Source of the DNA: Aquabacter cavernae
GTDB taxonomy: Bacteria; Pseudomonadota; Alphaproteobacteria; Rhizobiales; Xanthobacteraceae
Direction of reading: 5' to 3'
Length of the DNA: 64,000 bases
NCBI RefSeq assembly: GCF_003993795.1
Contig: NZ_RWKV01000003.1
Location: 62,001 to 126,000 of the forward strand
The stretch's first letter is position 1. Every line of letters begins with the position of its first letter. Made by a program: the position numbers and the translations under genes. Positions 46,970 to 55,852 of the stretch are shown here, piece after piece. Under the pieces are notes generated by a model, which saw only the letters and a program-made list of their open reading frames with translations, had not been told where the DNA came from and did not search any database.

Positions 46970-48460
46970 ATGGACACCGCAGACGCGGGCGGCCCGCACG
47001 GCGCCGCTCTTTGGGACGCCGACCTCAACGGGGACCGGCTGCGCGAGGAGTGCGGCGTATTCGGGGTCTATAACCACCCCGATGCCGCCGCTCTGACCGC
47101 CATCGGCCTCCACGCGCTCCAGCATCGCGGCCAGGAGGCGGCGGGCATCGTCGCCTATGACGGCAAGCGCTTCCATTCCGAGCGACGCCTCGGCCTGGTG
47201 GGCGACACCTTCTCCGATTCCCGCGTGATCGACCGGCTCCCCGGCCACATGGCGGTGGGGCATGTGCGCTATTCCACCACCGGCGAGACGCTGCTGCGCA
47301 ACGTGCAGCCTTTGTTCGCCGAGATCGAGGGCGGCGGATTCGCCGTGGGCCATAACGGCAACCTCACCAATGGCCTCACCTTGCGCCGCCAGCTGGTGCG
47401 CGAGGGCGCCATCATGCAGTCCACCACGGATACGGAGGCGATCCTCCATCTGGTGGCCCGCTCCCGCAAGACGCGCTTCATGGACCGCTTCACCGATGCG
47501 ATCCGGATGCTGGAAGGCGCCTATTCGCTGGTGGCGCTCACCAACAAGAAGCTGATCGGCGCCCGCGATCCCCTGGGCATCCGCCCGCTGGTCCTGGGCC
47601 GCCTGGGCGATGCCTATATCCTGGCGTCCGAGACCTGCGCCCTCGACATTATCGGCGCCACCTATGTGCGCGACATCGAGAATGGCGAAGTGATCGTCAT
47701 CGACGAGGATGGGGTGCAGTCGCACAAGCCCTTCCCGCCCATGCAGGCCCGCCCCTGCATCTTCGAGTACATCTATTTTGCCCGGCCCGATTCCATCGTC
47801 GGCGGCCGCTCCGTCTATCAGGTGCGCAAGAATATGGGCGAAGTGCTCGCCCAGGAGACCCACCTGCCCGCCGACGTGGTGGTGCCGGTGCCGGATTCCG
47901 GCGTGCCCGCGGCGCTCGGCTATTCGCGCATGGCCGGCATCCCCTACGAGCTGGGCATCATCCGCAACCATTATGTGGGCCGCACCTTCATCCAGCCCAC
48001 CCAGAGCGTGCGCGACCAGGGTGTGCGCATGAAGCATTCCGCCAACCGCGCAGTGGTGGAAGGCAAGCGCATCGTGCTGGTGGACGACAGCCTCGTGCGC
48101 GGCACCACTTCCGTGAAGATCGTGCGCATGATGCGGGACGCGGGCGCCACCGAGGTGCATTTCCGCATCGCCTCCCCGCCCATCACCCATCCCGATTATT
48201 ACGGCATCGACACGCCGGACCGGGACAAGCTGCTGGCCGCCACCCACGATCTGGAAGGCATGCGGCGCTATATCGGCGCGGACAGCCTCGCCTTCCTCTC
48301 CGTGGATGGTGTCTACCGGGCCATGGGCTATGAGGCCCGCGACCCGGCCCGGCCGCAATTCACCGATCATTGCTTCACCGGCGATTATCCCACCGCCTTG
48401 ACCGACCGCACCACGGCGGTTGGCGCCGAGCAGCTTTCCCTGCTCGCCGAGGCGAGCTGA
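46970..48460 (+). CDS. purF: Amidophosphoribosyltransferase
   Basis: A 496-residue enzyme that transfers ammonia from glutamine to PRPP, the first committed step of purine synthesis. A short propeptide precedes the catalytic Cys28 in EECGVFGVYNHPDA. The glutaminase motifs ALQHRGQEAAGIV and GHVRYSTTGE follow. The PRPP loop is VDDSLVRGTTSVKIV and KHSANRAVVEGKRI lies just before it. Complete. It forms an operon with cvpA and is followed by a GC-rich hairpin. Confidence 0.97.
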   Translation: MDTADAGGPHGAALWDADLNGDRLREECGVFGVYNHPDAAALTAIGLHALQHRGQEAAGIVAYDGKRFHSERRLGLVGDTFSDSRVIDRLPGHMAVGHVRYSTTGETLLRNVQPLFAEIEGGGFAVGHNGNLTNGLTLRRQLVREGAIMQSTTDTEAILHLVARSRKTRFMDRFTDAIRMLEGAYSLVALTNKKLIGARDPLGIRPLVLGRLGDAYILASETCALDIIGATYVRDIENGEVIVIDEDGVQSHKPFPPMQARPCIFEYIYFARPDSIVGGRSVYQVRKNMGEVLAQETHLPADVVVPVPDSGVPAALGYSRMAGIPYELGIIRNHYVGRTFIQPTQSVRDQGVRMKHSANRAVVEGKRIVLVDDSLVRGTTSVKIVRMMRDAGATEVHFRIASPPITHPDYYGIDTPDRDKLLAATHDLEGMRRYIGADSLAFLSVDGVYRAMGYEARDPARPQFTDHCFTGDYPTALTDRTTAVGAEQLSLLAEAS

Positions 48461-48466
48461 TCCTTC

Positions 48467-48494
48467 CGGAGCGCGCGGCCTCCCGCGCGCTCCG
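48467..48494 (+). terminator. Hairpin after purF
   Basis: CGGAGCGCGCGG (48467-48478) pairs perfectly with CCGCGCGCTCCG (48483-48494) around four bases. The hairpin is followed by a pyrimidine-rich but not T-rich stretch, so it is a possible terminator or attenuating hairpin before the next SDR gene. Confidence 0.5.
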
Positions 48495-48578
48495 CCTCCC
48501 CGCCTTCCCAATTCCCCCCTTCCCTGGCCGGCCCCGGCTTCCAGCGGTCCCGCCGGCCCGCCACATTCCGGATGCCCC

Positions 48579-49334
48579 ATGACAAACCGGCTCGAAGACC
48601 GGCCTCTCGCCGACCGGATCGCCCTCGTTACCGGTGCCACGCGCGGCATCGGCGCGGCCATTGCTCTGGAGCTGGCCAAGGCCGGCGCCCATGTGGTGGC
48701 CGTCGGCCGCACCCAGGGTGCGCTGGAGGAATTGGACGACGCCATCCAGGCGACGGGCGCCAGCGCCACGCTCGTGCCCATGGACGTGACCGATTACGAC
48801 GCCATCGACCGGCTGGGCGGCGCGCTCTATGAGCGCTATGGCCATCTCGACGTGTTCGTGGGCAATGCGGGAATCCTCGGTCCCCTCACCCCCGTGGGCC
48901 ATGTGGACCCCAAGGACTGGGACCAGGCGCTCTGCGTCAATCTCACGGCCAATTACCGCTTCGTGCGCTCGCTGGATCCCCTGCTGCGCCTCTCCACCGC
49001 CGGGCGCGCGGTGTTCGTCTCCTCGGGTGCGGCGCACAAGGCGCGCGCTTATTGGGGGCCCTACAGCGTCACCAAGGCGGCGCTGGAGGTGATGGCGCGG
49101 ACCTGGGCCGCCGAAAGCCTCACGGGCAATCTGAAGGTCAACCTGTTCAATCCCGGCCCCATCCGCACGCGCATGCGGGCCAAGGCGTTTCCGGGCGAGG
49201 ATCCGGAAACCCTGCCCACCCCCGAGGCGGCCGCCGCCGCGCTCCTGCCCTTGTGCCTGCCCGCCTGCGCGGATACCGGGCGCCTTTATGATTTTCCCGC
49301 GGGCCGGATGCTCGATTTCCAGCCTCCCGCCTGA
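48579..49334 (+). CDS. SDR-family oxidoreductase
   Basis: A 251-residue short-chain dehydrogenase. The cofactor motif is TGATRGIGAAIALELAKAG, the N-A-G motif is GNAGILG, and the active site comprises the SSG Ser with YSVTKAALEVMARTW. The cofactor site VGRTQ suggests NADP. The C-terminal YDFPAGRMLDF is less typical than usual FabG. Start ATG at 48579 follows CATTCCGGATGCCCC; the frame is open further upstream through the purF-terminator region but is not family-like. Substrate unknown. It stands between purF and pepA. Confidence 0.88.
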   Translation: MTNRLEDRPLADRIALVTGATRGIGAAIALELAKAGAHVVAVGRTQGALEELDDAIQATGASATLVPMDVTDYDAIDRLGGALYERYGHLDVFVGNAGILGPLTPVGHVDPKDWDQALCVNLTANYRFVRSLDPLLRLSTAGRAVFVSSGAAHKARAYWGPYSVTKAALEVMARTWAAESLTGNLKVNLFNPGPIRTRMRAKAFPGEDPETLPTPEAAAAALLPLCLPACADTGRLYDFPAGRMLDFQPPA

Positions 49335-49485
49335 TCCTGCCGGGCCGGTGCCCGCGCGGCGGCGGCCCCCGGCATTTCGCGGTCCACGGGACCGTTGAAA
49401 TGCCTTATCTCTCCATCCACATGCGTTTCCGCCCCGCGCGCCGTCGCTTTTGCCGCTCGGAAACGCTCCAGCCCGAGGTCTGTTC

Positions 49486-50994
49486 ATGTCCGAGCCCGTC
49501 ACCATCCAGTTCGCCAAGCTGTCGGCCAAGGCCGATGCCGCGCCCAAGGGCGTTCTCGTGGTGCTCACCGACGAGACCCTGGCTTTCGGCAAGCTGGCCC
49601 AGGCGGCGCTGAAGCCTTCGGCCCCGGCCATCGCCCGCGCGCTCGACGCGGACCGGTTCAAGGGCCGGCTGGGTGGCGCGGTGGATGTGCTCGCGCCGGA
49701 GAAGCTGGCGGTTTCCCGCGTGATCGTGGCGGGCGTCGGCAAGGCCGAGGATCTGAAGGAGAGCGATTATCTGCGCCTCGGCGGCATCATCGCCGCCCGC
49801 CTGCCCGCCGGCACCCGCGAGGCGAGCGTGGTGGTGGACCTGCCCGGCCGCACCGTGCCCGGCTCCGCCGCCGCCGAGATGGCGCTGGGCGCGAAGCTGC
49901 GCAGCTATAGCTTCGACCGCTACAAGACCCGCCGCAAGGAAGGCGAAGCGGAGCCCGCGCCGCTTTCGCTCACCTTCCTGGTGGGCGACGAGGCCATGGC
50001 GCGCCGCGCCTGGACCGCCCGCGAGGCTGTGGCGGACGGCGTCGTGCTGGCCCGCGACCTCGTGAACGAGCCGTCCAACGTGCTGGACCCGCCGGAATTC
50101 GCGCGCCGCGCCGAGGGCCTGCGGGCCGTGGGCGTGGAAGTGGAGGTTCTGGGCGACGAGGATCTCGCCAAGCTCGGCATGCGCGCGCTGCTGGGCGTCG
50201 GCCAGGGCTCCATCAAGGAAAGCCGGGTGGTGGTGATGCGCTGGAACGGCGCCTCGGCCAAGTCCCAGCCCGTGGCCTTCATCGGCAAGGGCGTCACCTT
50301 CGACACCGGCGGCATCTCCATCAAGCCCGCCGCGGGCATGGAGGACATGAAGGGCGACATGGGCGGCGCGGCCTGCGTCACCGGCCTCCTCTATGCGCTC
50401 GCCGCCCGCAAGGCCAAGGTGAATGCGGTGGGCATCATCGGCTGCGTGGAGAACATGCCGGACGGGGCCGCCCAGCGCCCCGGCGACATCGTCGCCTCCA
50501 TGTCAGGCCAGACCATCGAGATCATCAATACGGACGCGGAAGGCCGCCTCGTGCTGGCCGACGTGCTCTGGTACGCCAAGGAGCGCTTCAAGCCGCGCTT
50601 CATGGTGGATCTCGCCACCCTCACGGGCGCCATCCTGGTGGCGCTCGGCCAGGAGCATGCGGGCCTGTTCGCCAATGACGACAAGCTGGCCGGCGAGATC
50701 GCCGCCGCCGGGCTCGCCACGGGCGAGAAGGTGTGGCGCATGCCGCTCGGCCCGGAATATGACAAGCTCATCGACAGCCGTTTCGCCGACATGAAGAATA
50801 CCGGCGGGCGCAATGGTGGCTCCATCACCGCCGCGCAATTCCTCCAGCGCTTCGTGGACAAGACCCCTTGGGCCCATCTGGACGTGGCCGGCACGGCCAT
50901 GTCCTCGCCCACCAGCGACATCAACCGCAGCTGGGGCTCGGGCTGGGGCGTGCGCCTGCTCGACAAGCTGGTGGCGGATTATTACGAGGGCTGA
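49486..50994 (+). CDS. pepA: Leucyl aminopeptidase (M17)
   Basis: A 502-residue two-metal cytosolic aminopeptidase. The C-terminal catalytic domain shows [20 protein letters not shown] (Lys and metal Asp) and the M17 signature [14 protein letters not shown] (metal ligands Asp and Glu, catalytic Arg). Near the end come [12 protein letters not shown] and [16 protein letters not shown]. The N-terminal macro-like domain is intact. The ATG at 49486 follows GAGGTCTGTTC. PepA can also act as a DNA-binding factor in some bacteria. The customary holC neighbour is not beside it here. Confidence 0.96.
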   Translation: MSEPVTIQFAKLSAKADAAPKGVLVVLTDETLAFGKLAQAALKPSAPAIARALDADRFKGRLGGAVDVLAPEKLAVSRVIVAGVGKAEDLKESDYLRLGGIIAARLPAGTREASVVVDLPGRTVPGSAAAEMALGAKLRSYSFDRYKTRRKEGEAEPAPLSLTFLVGDEAMARRAWTAREAVADGVVLARDLVNEPSNVLDPPEFARRAEGLRAVGVEVEVLGDEDLAKLGMRALLGVGQGSIKESRVVVMRWNGASAKSQPVAFIGKGVTFDTGGISIKPAAGMEDMKGDMGGAACVTGLLYALAARKAKVNAVGIIGCVENMPDGAAQRPGDIVASMSGQTIEIINTDAEGRLVLADVLWYAKERFKPRFMVDLATLTGAILVALGQEHAGLFANDDKLAGEIAAAGLATGEKVWRMPLGPEYDKLIDSRFADMKNTGGRNGGSITAAQFLQRFVDKTPWAHLDVAGTAMSSPTSDINRSWGSGWGVRLLDKLVADYYEG

Positions 50995-50999
50995 CATGT

Positions 51000-51033
51000 C
51001 ATGCCCCGCAGCCCGGTCGGGCTGCGGGGCATG
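51000..51033. terminator. Perfect 16-bp hairpin between convergent genes
   Basis: CATGCCCCGCAGCCCG (51000-51015) pairs with CGGGCTGCGGGGCATG (51018-51033). It sits between the stop codons of pepA and the hydrolase gene and probably ends transcription from both sides, although no long T-tract follows. Confidence 0.7.
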
Positions 51034-51053
51034 GTCTGGCTCGTCGCTAACGC

Positions 51054-51929
51054 TCAGCTCTTGAAGAAGGCGAGCAGGTCGGCGTTGATCACGTCCGCAT
51101 GGGTCGTGGCCATGCCGTGCGGATAGCCCGGATAGGTCTTCAGCGTGCCCTGCTTGAGCAGCTTGATGGACAGGTGAGCGGAGTCCGCGATGGGGACGAT
51201 CTGGTCGTCCTCGCCGTGCAGCACCAGGGTCGGCACCGCGATGGCCTTCAGATCCTCGGTGAAGTCGGTTTCCGAGAAGGCGGCGATGCAGTCGTAATGG
51301 GCCTTGGCCCCGCCGGCCATGCCCTGGCGCCACCAATTGTCCACCACGCCCGGAAGGGTCGCCACGCCCGGACGGTTGAAGCCGTAGAACGGCCCGGCCG
51401 GGACATCGCGATAGAATTGCGCGCGATTGTCCGCCAGCGCCTTGCGGAAGCCATCGAAGACTTCCAGCGGCAGGCCGCCGGGGTTTTTCTCCGATTTCAC
51501 CATCACCGGCGGCACCGCGCCGATCAGGACCGCCTTGGCCACGCGGCCGTCGCCGCCATATTGAGCCACATAGCGGGCCACTTCGCCGCCGCCGGTGGAA
51601 TGGCCCACATGGATGGCATCGCGCAGGTCCAGATGGCGGGCGAGGGCGGCCACATCGGCGGCATAGGTGTCCATCCCATTGCCGGTGTCGGTCTGGGTGG
51701 AGCGCCCGTGGCCGCGCCGGTCATGGGCAATGACGCGATAGCCCTGGTTCAGGAAGAAGATCATCTGGGCGTCCCAGTCGTCGCCCGAGAGCGGCCAGCC
51801 GTGATGGAACACGATGGGCTGGCCGGTGCCCCAGTCCTTGTAGAAGATCTGCGCCCCGTCGGCGGCGGTGACATAGCCGCTGCCCTGTCCATTGGCCCGG
51901 GTCCCGGCGGCATCCGAATTGGCGGTCAT
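51054..51929 (-). CDS. Alpha/beta hydrolase, non-heme haloperoxidase-like
   Basis: A 291-residue enzyme of the cofactor-free perhydrolase/haloperoxidase group. The oxyanion stretch is [13 protein letters not shown], the HDRRGHGRS turn precedes the nucleophile Ser in [17 protein letters not shown], the Asp is in HGEDDQIVP and the His in YPGYPHGM. Such enzymes can form peracids from carboxylic acids and H2O2. It is divergent from an OhrR-like regulator across several dyads, so it may respond to peroxide. The start at 51929 has GGAGAG just upstream. Confidence 0.9.
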   Translation of the reverse strand: MTANSDAAGTRANGQGSGYVTAADGAQIFYKDWGTGQPIVFHHGWPLSGDDWDAQMIFFLNQGYRVIAHDRRGHGRSTQTDTGNGMDTYAADVAALARHLDLRDAIHVGHSTGGGEVARYVAQYGGDGRVAKAVLIGAVPPVMVKSEKNPGGLPLEVFDGFRKALADNRAQFYRDVPAGPFYGFNRPGVATLPGVVDNWWRQGMAGGAKAHYDCIAAFSETDFTEDLKAIAVPTLVLHGEDDQIVPIADSAHLSIKLLKQGTLKTYPGYPHGMATTHADVINADLLAFFKS

Positions 51930-51949
51930 GGCTCTCTCCATCTGATTTT

Positions 51950-52026
51950 GCGATAATGTTTATCGCGATAAATTTACGCTATGACGCTCCGGCGGGTCTG
52001 TCCAGATAAAAATTATCACGATAATT
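51950..52026. promoter_or_regulatory. Cluster of dyads between hydrolase and OhrR-like genes
   Basis: Three AT-rich dyads lie in the 146-base divergent gap. GCGATAA-TGT-TTATCGC occupies 51950-51966. The overlapping TTTATCGCGATAAA occupies 51959-51972. AATTATC-AC-GATAATT occupies 52011-52026. They share a GATAAW half-site and probably form the binding sites of the adjacent MarR/OhrR protein; the assignment is by position. Confidence 0.65.
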
Positions 52027-52075
52027 ATTTCAGTGATAATATAATGCCGCGAACCGCGTACCGAGGAGGGTCGCC

Positions 52076-52519
52076 ATGGCCGAACATCCGTTTCCGCTGG
52101 AGGAGCAGATCTGCTTCACGCTCTACCGCACCAGCATGGCCATCAACCGCACCTATAAGCCCATGCTGGACGCCATGGGCATCACCTATCCGCAATATCT
52201 GATGCTGAATGTCCTGGGCGAACAGGATGGGCGGACCATCGGCGCCATCGCGGCGCGGCTGGCGCTGGAGTCCAGCACCGTGACCCCGGCGGTAAAGCGC
52301 ATGGAGGCGGCGGGCCTGCTCACCCGCCGCAGGGACGCGGCGGACGAACGGCAGGTGCAGGTGTGGCTCACGGACGAGGGCCGGGCCTTGCTGAGCAGGA
52401 GCGCATGCCTCGGCCAGACGCTGTTGCAGCGCTCAGGGCTCAGCCCGGACCAACTGCAGGCCCTGAACCGGCAGATCCAGGCGCTGGATGCGGCTCTTCA
52501 GGCGGCGACTGACGAGTAA
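52076..52519 (+). CDS. OhrR-like MarR-family regulator
   Basis: A 147-residue winged-helix regulator. The N-terminal EEQICFTLYRTSMAINR places Cys13 where OhrR proteins have their peroxide-sensing Cys. The DNA-binding part (GAIAARLALESSTVTPAVKR, then MEAAGLLTRRRDAADERQVQ) is canonical MarR. A second Cys at 111 (SACLGQ) suggests the two-Cys type, in which oxidation makes a disulfide. It is divergent from a haloperoxidase-like hydrolase rather than the usual ohr gene. Start ATG at 52076 follows GGAGGGTCGCC. Confidence 0.88.
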   Translation: MAEHPFPLEEQICFTLYRTSMAINRTYKPMLDAMGITYPQYLMLNVLGEQDGRTIGAIAARLALESSTVTPAVKRMEAAGLLTRRRDAADERQVQVWLTDEGRALLSRSACLGQTLLQRSGLSPDQLQALNRQIQALDAALQAATDE

Positions 52520-52542
52520 GGGGTAGGCGGTGGCGCGTACGC

Positions 52543-52812
52543 CTACTGGCGCTGGCCCACCACGGTGTATTCCCCCGCGCGGATGCGCCGGGCGAGCCCT
52601 TCCACATAGGTGGCGCAGGGCTCCTCGCCATAGGTGTCCACCAGGGTGCGCAGCGCCGTGAACAGGGCCGCCTGAACGAGGCAGTCCTCGTCCAGCCCGT
52701 CCCGCATGGCCTCGGTCCAGGCGTCGTCCAGATAGGACAACGCGGCATGCCGCTCGTCTGAGGCGGCTTCGGCGAGGTCAGGGACACGGGGGGCGTAGCC
52801 GGTGCTCGACAC
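52543..52812 (-). CDS. Small hypothetical protein
   Basis: An 89-residue, acidic, soluble-looking protein with no signal or membrane segment. Helical pattern throughout, for example DERHAALSYLDDAWTEAM and EDCLVQAALFTALRTLVDTY; the C-terminus is RRIRAGEYTVVGQRQ. GC-rich codon use equals the neighbours, supporting that it is real. I do not recognise a function. It converges with the OhrR-like gene (23 bases between stops). Confidence 0.7.
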   Translation of the reverse strand: MSSTGYAPRVPDLAEAASDERHAALSYLDDAWTEAMRDGLDEDCLVQAALFTALRTLVDTYGEEPCATYVEGLARRIRAGEYTVVGQRQ

Positions 52813-53010
52813 GTCGGTTGTTCTCTTTCCGTGGTGAGGGACCGCCGGGCGGCCGTCCCTCTTTCTGCGTGTGGCGCGCGATGCCCGGCGGGCCTGCGCA
52901 GGCCGGTCGGATCGCGCTCCAGGGCGACGCCCGCATGAGTAGCATGGCGCCCGGCGCGGGGGGGCAAGTTCTGAACGAAAGGTTAATGCCCCCGGCGGAC
53001 CGGCGAGGTC

Positions 53011-53403
53011 TCAGTTTCCGCCGTAGCGGACCACGATCTCGTGGGCGAGCTTCGCGCCTTCGTCCAGCTGGCGCGTCACCGCCTGGGCGGCGGCGGGGGT
53101 GCAGGTGCGATAGACCTGGGCATAGCTGCCATAGCCCTGGTTGAAGGCGGCGATGAGCTTTCCCCGCCGCGCATCGGAAGGCTGCTCGGCATCCATCAGC
53201 GCCTGCATTTCGGTGCGCCAGCTCTGGCTTTCCGCGCTAAGGCCGCAGAGCGGGCGCAGATAATGCAGTCCGCCCAGAAGCTCGGCCAGCTTCAAGAGGT
53301 CGGCCTCATAAGGCGGGGTGGAGCCTTCCACGGCCTTGGCCGGCCCGGCGAGAGCCAGGACGAGGGCCAGAGCGGATGCGAGGACGGGAAGGGCGCGCGT
53401 CAT
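53011..53403 (-). CDS. TIGR02301-family exported protein
   Basis: A 130-residue alphaproteobacterial protein with a signal peptide (PVLASALALVLALAGPAKA). The mature domain has the family signature LLGGLHYLRPLCG, then RTEMQALMDAEQPSDARRGK and FNQGYGSYAQVYRTCTPAAA. Its two Cys could form a disulfide in the periplasm. Function unknown. The start at 53403 puts the signal peptide at the N-terminus; a longer in-frame start exists but would overlap the downstream-lying ada-like gene. Confidence 0.85.
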   Translation of the reverse strand: MTRALPVLASALALVLALAGPAKAVEGSTPPYEADLLKLAELLGGLHYLRPLCGLSAESQSWRTEMQALMDAEQPSDARRGKLIAAFNQGYGSYAQVYRTCTPAAAQAVTRQLDEGAKLAHEIVVRYGGN

Positions 53404-53446
53404 GCCTCTGTGGTGGCGCCCCGCGCCCGCGAGGTCAAGAGGGGCC

Positions 53447-54406
53447 TCACGGCGTGAGGACCTTGCCCGCCTCCCAGCCCAGTATGGCCCGCTTGCGGGT
53501 GAGGCCCCAATGATAGCCGGTGAGATCGCCGCTCTTGCCCAGCACGCGATGGCAGGGGACCACGAAGGAGATGGGGTTCTTGCCCACCGCAGCCCCCACC
53601 GCCCGCGCGGCCAGCGGCTTGCCCACATGGCCGGCGATGGTGGAATAGGTGGTGGCGCGGCCCATGGGGATGCGCAGCAGCGTCTCCCACACCCGCACCT
53701 CGAAATCCGTGCCGATGAAGACGATGCGCAGCGGCTGGTCCTGCCGCCACGCCTCGGGGTCGAATATGCGCTTCACCAGGGGCGCGGTGGCGGCGGGGTC
53801 CTCCACGAAGGCCGCATTGGGCCAGCGTCGCCGCATGTCCGCCAGTGCCGCCACGTCCTCGCCCGCATCGGCGAAGGCGAGCCCGCACAGGCCGCGCTTG
53901 GTGCCCATGGCCAGCGCCATGCCGAAGGGGGAGGGGTGGAAGCCGTAGCGGATTTCGAGGCCCGCCCCGCCGGTCTTCCATTCGCCCGGCGACATGGCCT
54001 CGTGCACCACGAACAGATCGTGCAGGCGGCCGGGACCGGACAGGCCCAGTTCCAGGGCGGCGTCCAGCACATTGGTGCTTTCCGCCAGAACCCGCCGGGC
54101 GCGGTCCAGGGTCACCGCCTGGAGGAAGGCCTTGGGGGTGAGCCCGCACCAGCGGCGGAACAGGTCCGTGAGCGCGCGGGCGGGCACGCCCACGGCGGCC
54201 GCGATCTCCTCCACTTCCGGCTGGCGGCGCACATGCTGCGTCACATAGGCCACGGCCTGGCGCACCAGGTCATAGTCGCAGGCGGCGATCTCCAGGGGAG
54301 TCGCGGGGGAGGGGACGGCGAGGCCGAGGGACTTGGGCATGTCGAGGACGAGATGTTCCTGGGCGAGCACGGGCGTGGCTCCTGATCTTACTGTCGCCCA
54401 TTCCAC
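53447..54406 (-). CDS. AraC-HTH / O6-methylguanine-DNA methyltransferase fusion (Ada-like, no N-Ada domain)
   Basis: A 319-residue repair protein. Residues 45-145 hold an AraC-type helix-turn-helix (AVTLDRARRVLAESTNVLDA and the preceding EEIAAAVGV). Residues 150-319 hold the Ogt domain, with acceptor Cys in FVVPCHRVLG and the arginine finger/Tyr motif ATTYSTIAGHVGKP. It removes methyl groups from O6-methylguanine. The zinc-binding N-terminal Cys domain of full Ada, which senses methylphosphotriesters, is missing. ATG at 54406 used; an in-frame ATG at 54340 is possible. Confidence 0.9.
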   Translation of the reverse strand: MEWATVRSGATPVLAQEHLVLDMPKSLGLAVPSPATPLEIAACDYDLVRQAVAYVTQHVRRQPEVEEIAAAVGVPARALTDLFRRWCGLTPKAFLQAVTLDRARRVLAESTNVLDAALELGLSGPGRLHDLFVVHEAMSPGEWKTGGAGLEIRYGFHPSPFGMALAMGTKRGLCGLAFADAGEDVAALADMRRRWPNAAFVEDPAATAPLVKRIFDPEAWRQDQPLRIVFIGTDFEVRVWETLLRIPMGRATTYSTIAGHVGKPLAARAVGAAVGKNPISFVVPCHRVLGKSGDLTGYHWGLTRKRAILGWEAGKVLTP

Positions 54407-54457
54407 CAGCGCGGGCGAGGGGCATCCACCCGATTTCGCCCCACCGGGACGCAGGGT

Positions 54458-54979
54458 TCAGAACACCGTGCGGGTGACGCCCTTCTTCACTTCGCCGAGC
54501 GCCGCGCCCAGTTCGTCCGCCAAATCCGCCTTCTGCCACGGGCCGAGATGGATGCCCACCGCCACCTGCCGCTCGCGGGTGACCAGAGCAAGGTCCAGCG
54601 TGCCGATCTCCTCCATGTCGCGCCGCTTCACGCGGGTGAAGAAGGGGTTCATGCGCGCCTCCCGTGCTTCGCCCCGCGCCGACACCTGCCGCACCTGCAC
54701 GAGGCTGGGCGTGATGCGGATGAATTCGCGCGCCGCCGCCGAGCGGAAGCTGGCGCGGAAGGCGAAATAGAGCAGGGCCACGTCCAGCCCGAAGAAACCG
54801 AGGATGGGCCAGGCGCCCAAGGAGAGGAAATAGAAGCCGCTGAGGAAGCTGACCCCGCCGATGGCCAGCATGACGAGGAGAAAGCCGCGCGGCGACAGCG
54901 AACGGTGCGGCGCCATGGCGGCCGCGAAAACCGTCGGTTCTCCGTCGTCCGGGAAGGGCAGGTCATTGGCCTTCGTCAT
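54458..54979 (-). CDS. DUF2244 membrane protein
   Basis: A 173-residue protein with two membrane helices (LVMLAIGGVSFLSGFYFLSL and a GAWPILGFFGLDVALLYFAF segment). A cytoplasmic beta-rich domain follows, with ITPSLVQVRQV and VAVGIHLGPWQKADLADELG, the DUF2244 signature. Function unknown. Start ATG at 54979 is separated by only 21 bases from the divergent nth start, so each promoter must lie inside the other gene or in that short gap. Confidence 0.85.
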   Translation of the reverse strand: MTKANDLPFPDDGEPTVFAAAMAPHRSLSPRGFLLVMLAIGGVSFLSGFYFLSLGAWPILGFFGLDVALLYFAFRASFRSAAAREFIRITPSLVQVRQVSARGEAREARMNPFFTRVKRRDMEEIGTLDLALVTRERQVAVGIHLGPWQKADLADELGAALGEVKKGVTRTVF

Positions 54980-55000
54980 GGCGCCCACTATAGGGAGAAA

Positions 55001-55849
55001 ATGGCCCGCAAAACCACAGATTCACCCGCAGGCGGAATCACGTCCCCGCGCGGCCGTGCGCCGGGAAAGGCGTCCGCCCAAACCAAGGCGCCCGCACCTG
55101 CCAAGGCGCGCGGCAAGGCTGCGATCGTGCTGCCGCCCGCAAGCTCCCCTCCGCCGCGCCGCCGGGCGGTGGCCAATGCCGCCGCCGCCTTGCACGGGCG
55201 CTCGGTGGCCGCCTGGAGCGAGGCGGAGATCGTGGAGGCCTTCACCCGCTTCGAGCGGCGTGATCCCGAGCCGCAGGGCGAGCTGGACCATTCGGACGCC
55301 TACACCCTTCTCGTCGCGGTGGTGCTTTCCGCCCAGGCCACCGATGTGGGGGTGAACAAGGCGACGCGCGGCCTGTTCGCCGCCGCTTCCACCCCCGCCG
55401 CCATGGTGGCGCTGGGCGAGGAGCGCGTGGCGCAGCACATCCGCACCCTCGGCCTCTACAAGGGCAAGGCGAAGAATGTGGTGGAACTCTCCCGCCTGCT
55501 GCTGGAGCGGCATGGCGGCGCGGTTCCGGCTGACCGGGCGGCGCTGGAGGCGCTGCCGGGCGTGGGGCGCAAGACCGCCAATGTGGTGCTGAACATCGCC
55601 TTCGGCGTGCCCACCATCGCCGTGGACACCCATCTGTTCCGCGTGGCCAATCGCACGGGCCTTGCCCCCGGCGCCACGCCGCTGGACGTGGAACTGGGGC
55701 TGGAGGCGCGCATTCCCGACCGCTTCAAGCTGCATGCCCACCATTGGCTGATCCTGCACGGGCGCTATGTGTGCAAGGCCCGCGCGCCGGACTGCCCCGT
55801 CTGCGTGATCCAGGATCTGTGCCGCTGGACCGGCAAGACAGCCTTGTGA
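55001..55849 (+). CDS. nth: Endonuclease III
   Basis: A 282-residue base-excision-repair glycosylase/AP lyase. The helix-hairpin-helix LEALPGVGRKTANVVLNIAF carries the catalytic Lys, and VDTHLFRVANR carries the catalytic Asp. A [4Fe-4S] site C-X6-C-X2-C-X5-C (CKARAPDCPVCVIQDLC) closes the protein. A 65-residue basic, Ala/Pro-rich N-terminal tail precedes the usual start of the fold, about 70 residues longer than E. coli Nth. The ATG at 55001 has AGGGAGAA upstream. Confidence 0.95.
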   Translation: MARKTTDSPAGGITSPRGRAPGKASAQTKAPAPAKARGKAAIVLPPASSPPPRRRAVANAAAALHGRSVAAWSEAEIVEAFTRFERRDPEPQGELDHSDAYTLLVAVVLSAQATDVGVNKATRGLFAAASTPAAMVALGEERVAQHIRTLGLYKGKAKNVVELSRLLLERHGGAVPADRAALEALPGVGRKTANVVLNIAFGVPTIAVDTHLFRVANRTGLAPGATPLDVELGLEARIPDRFKLHAHHWLILHGRYVCKARAPDCPVCVIQDLCRWTGKTAL

Positions 55850-55852
55850 GCC

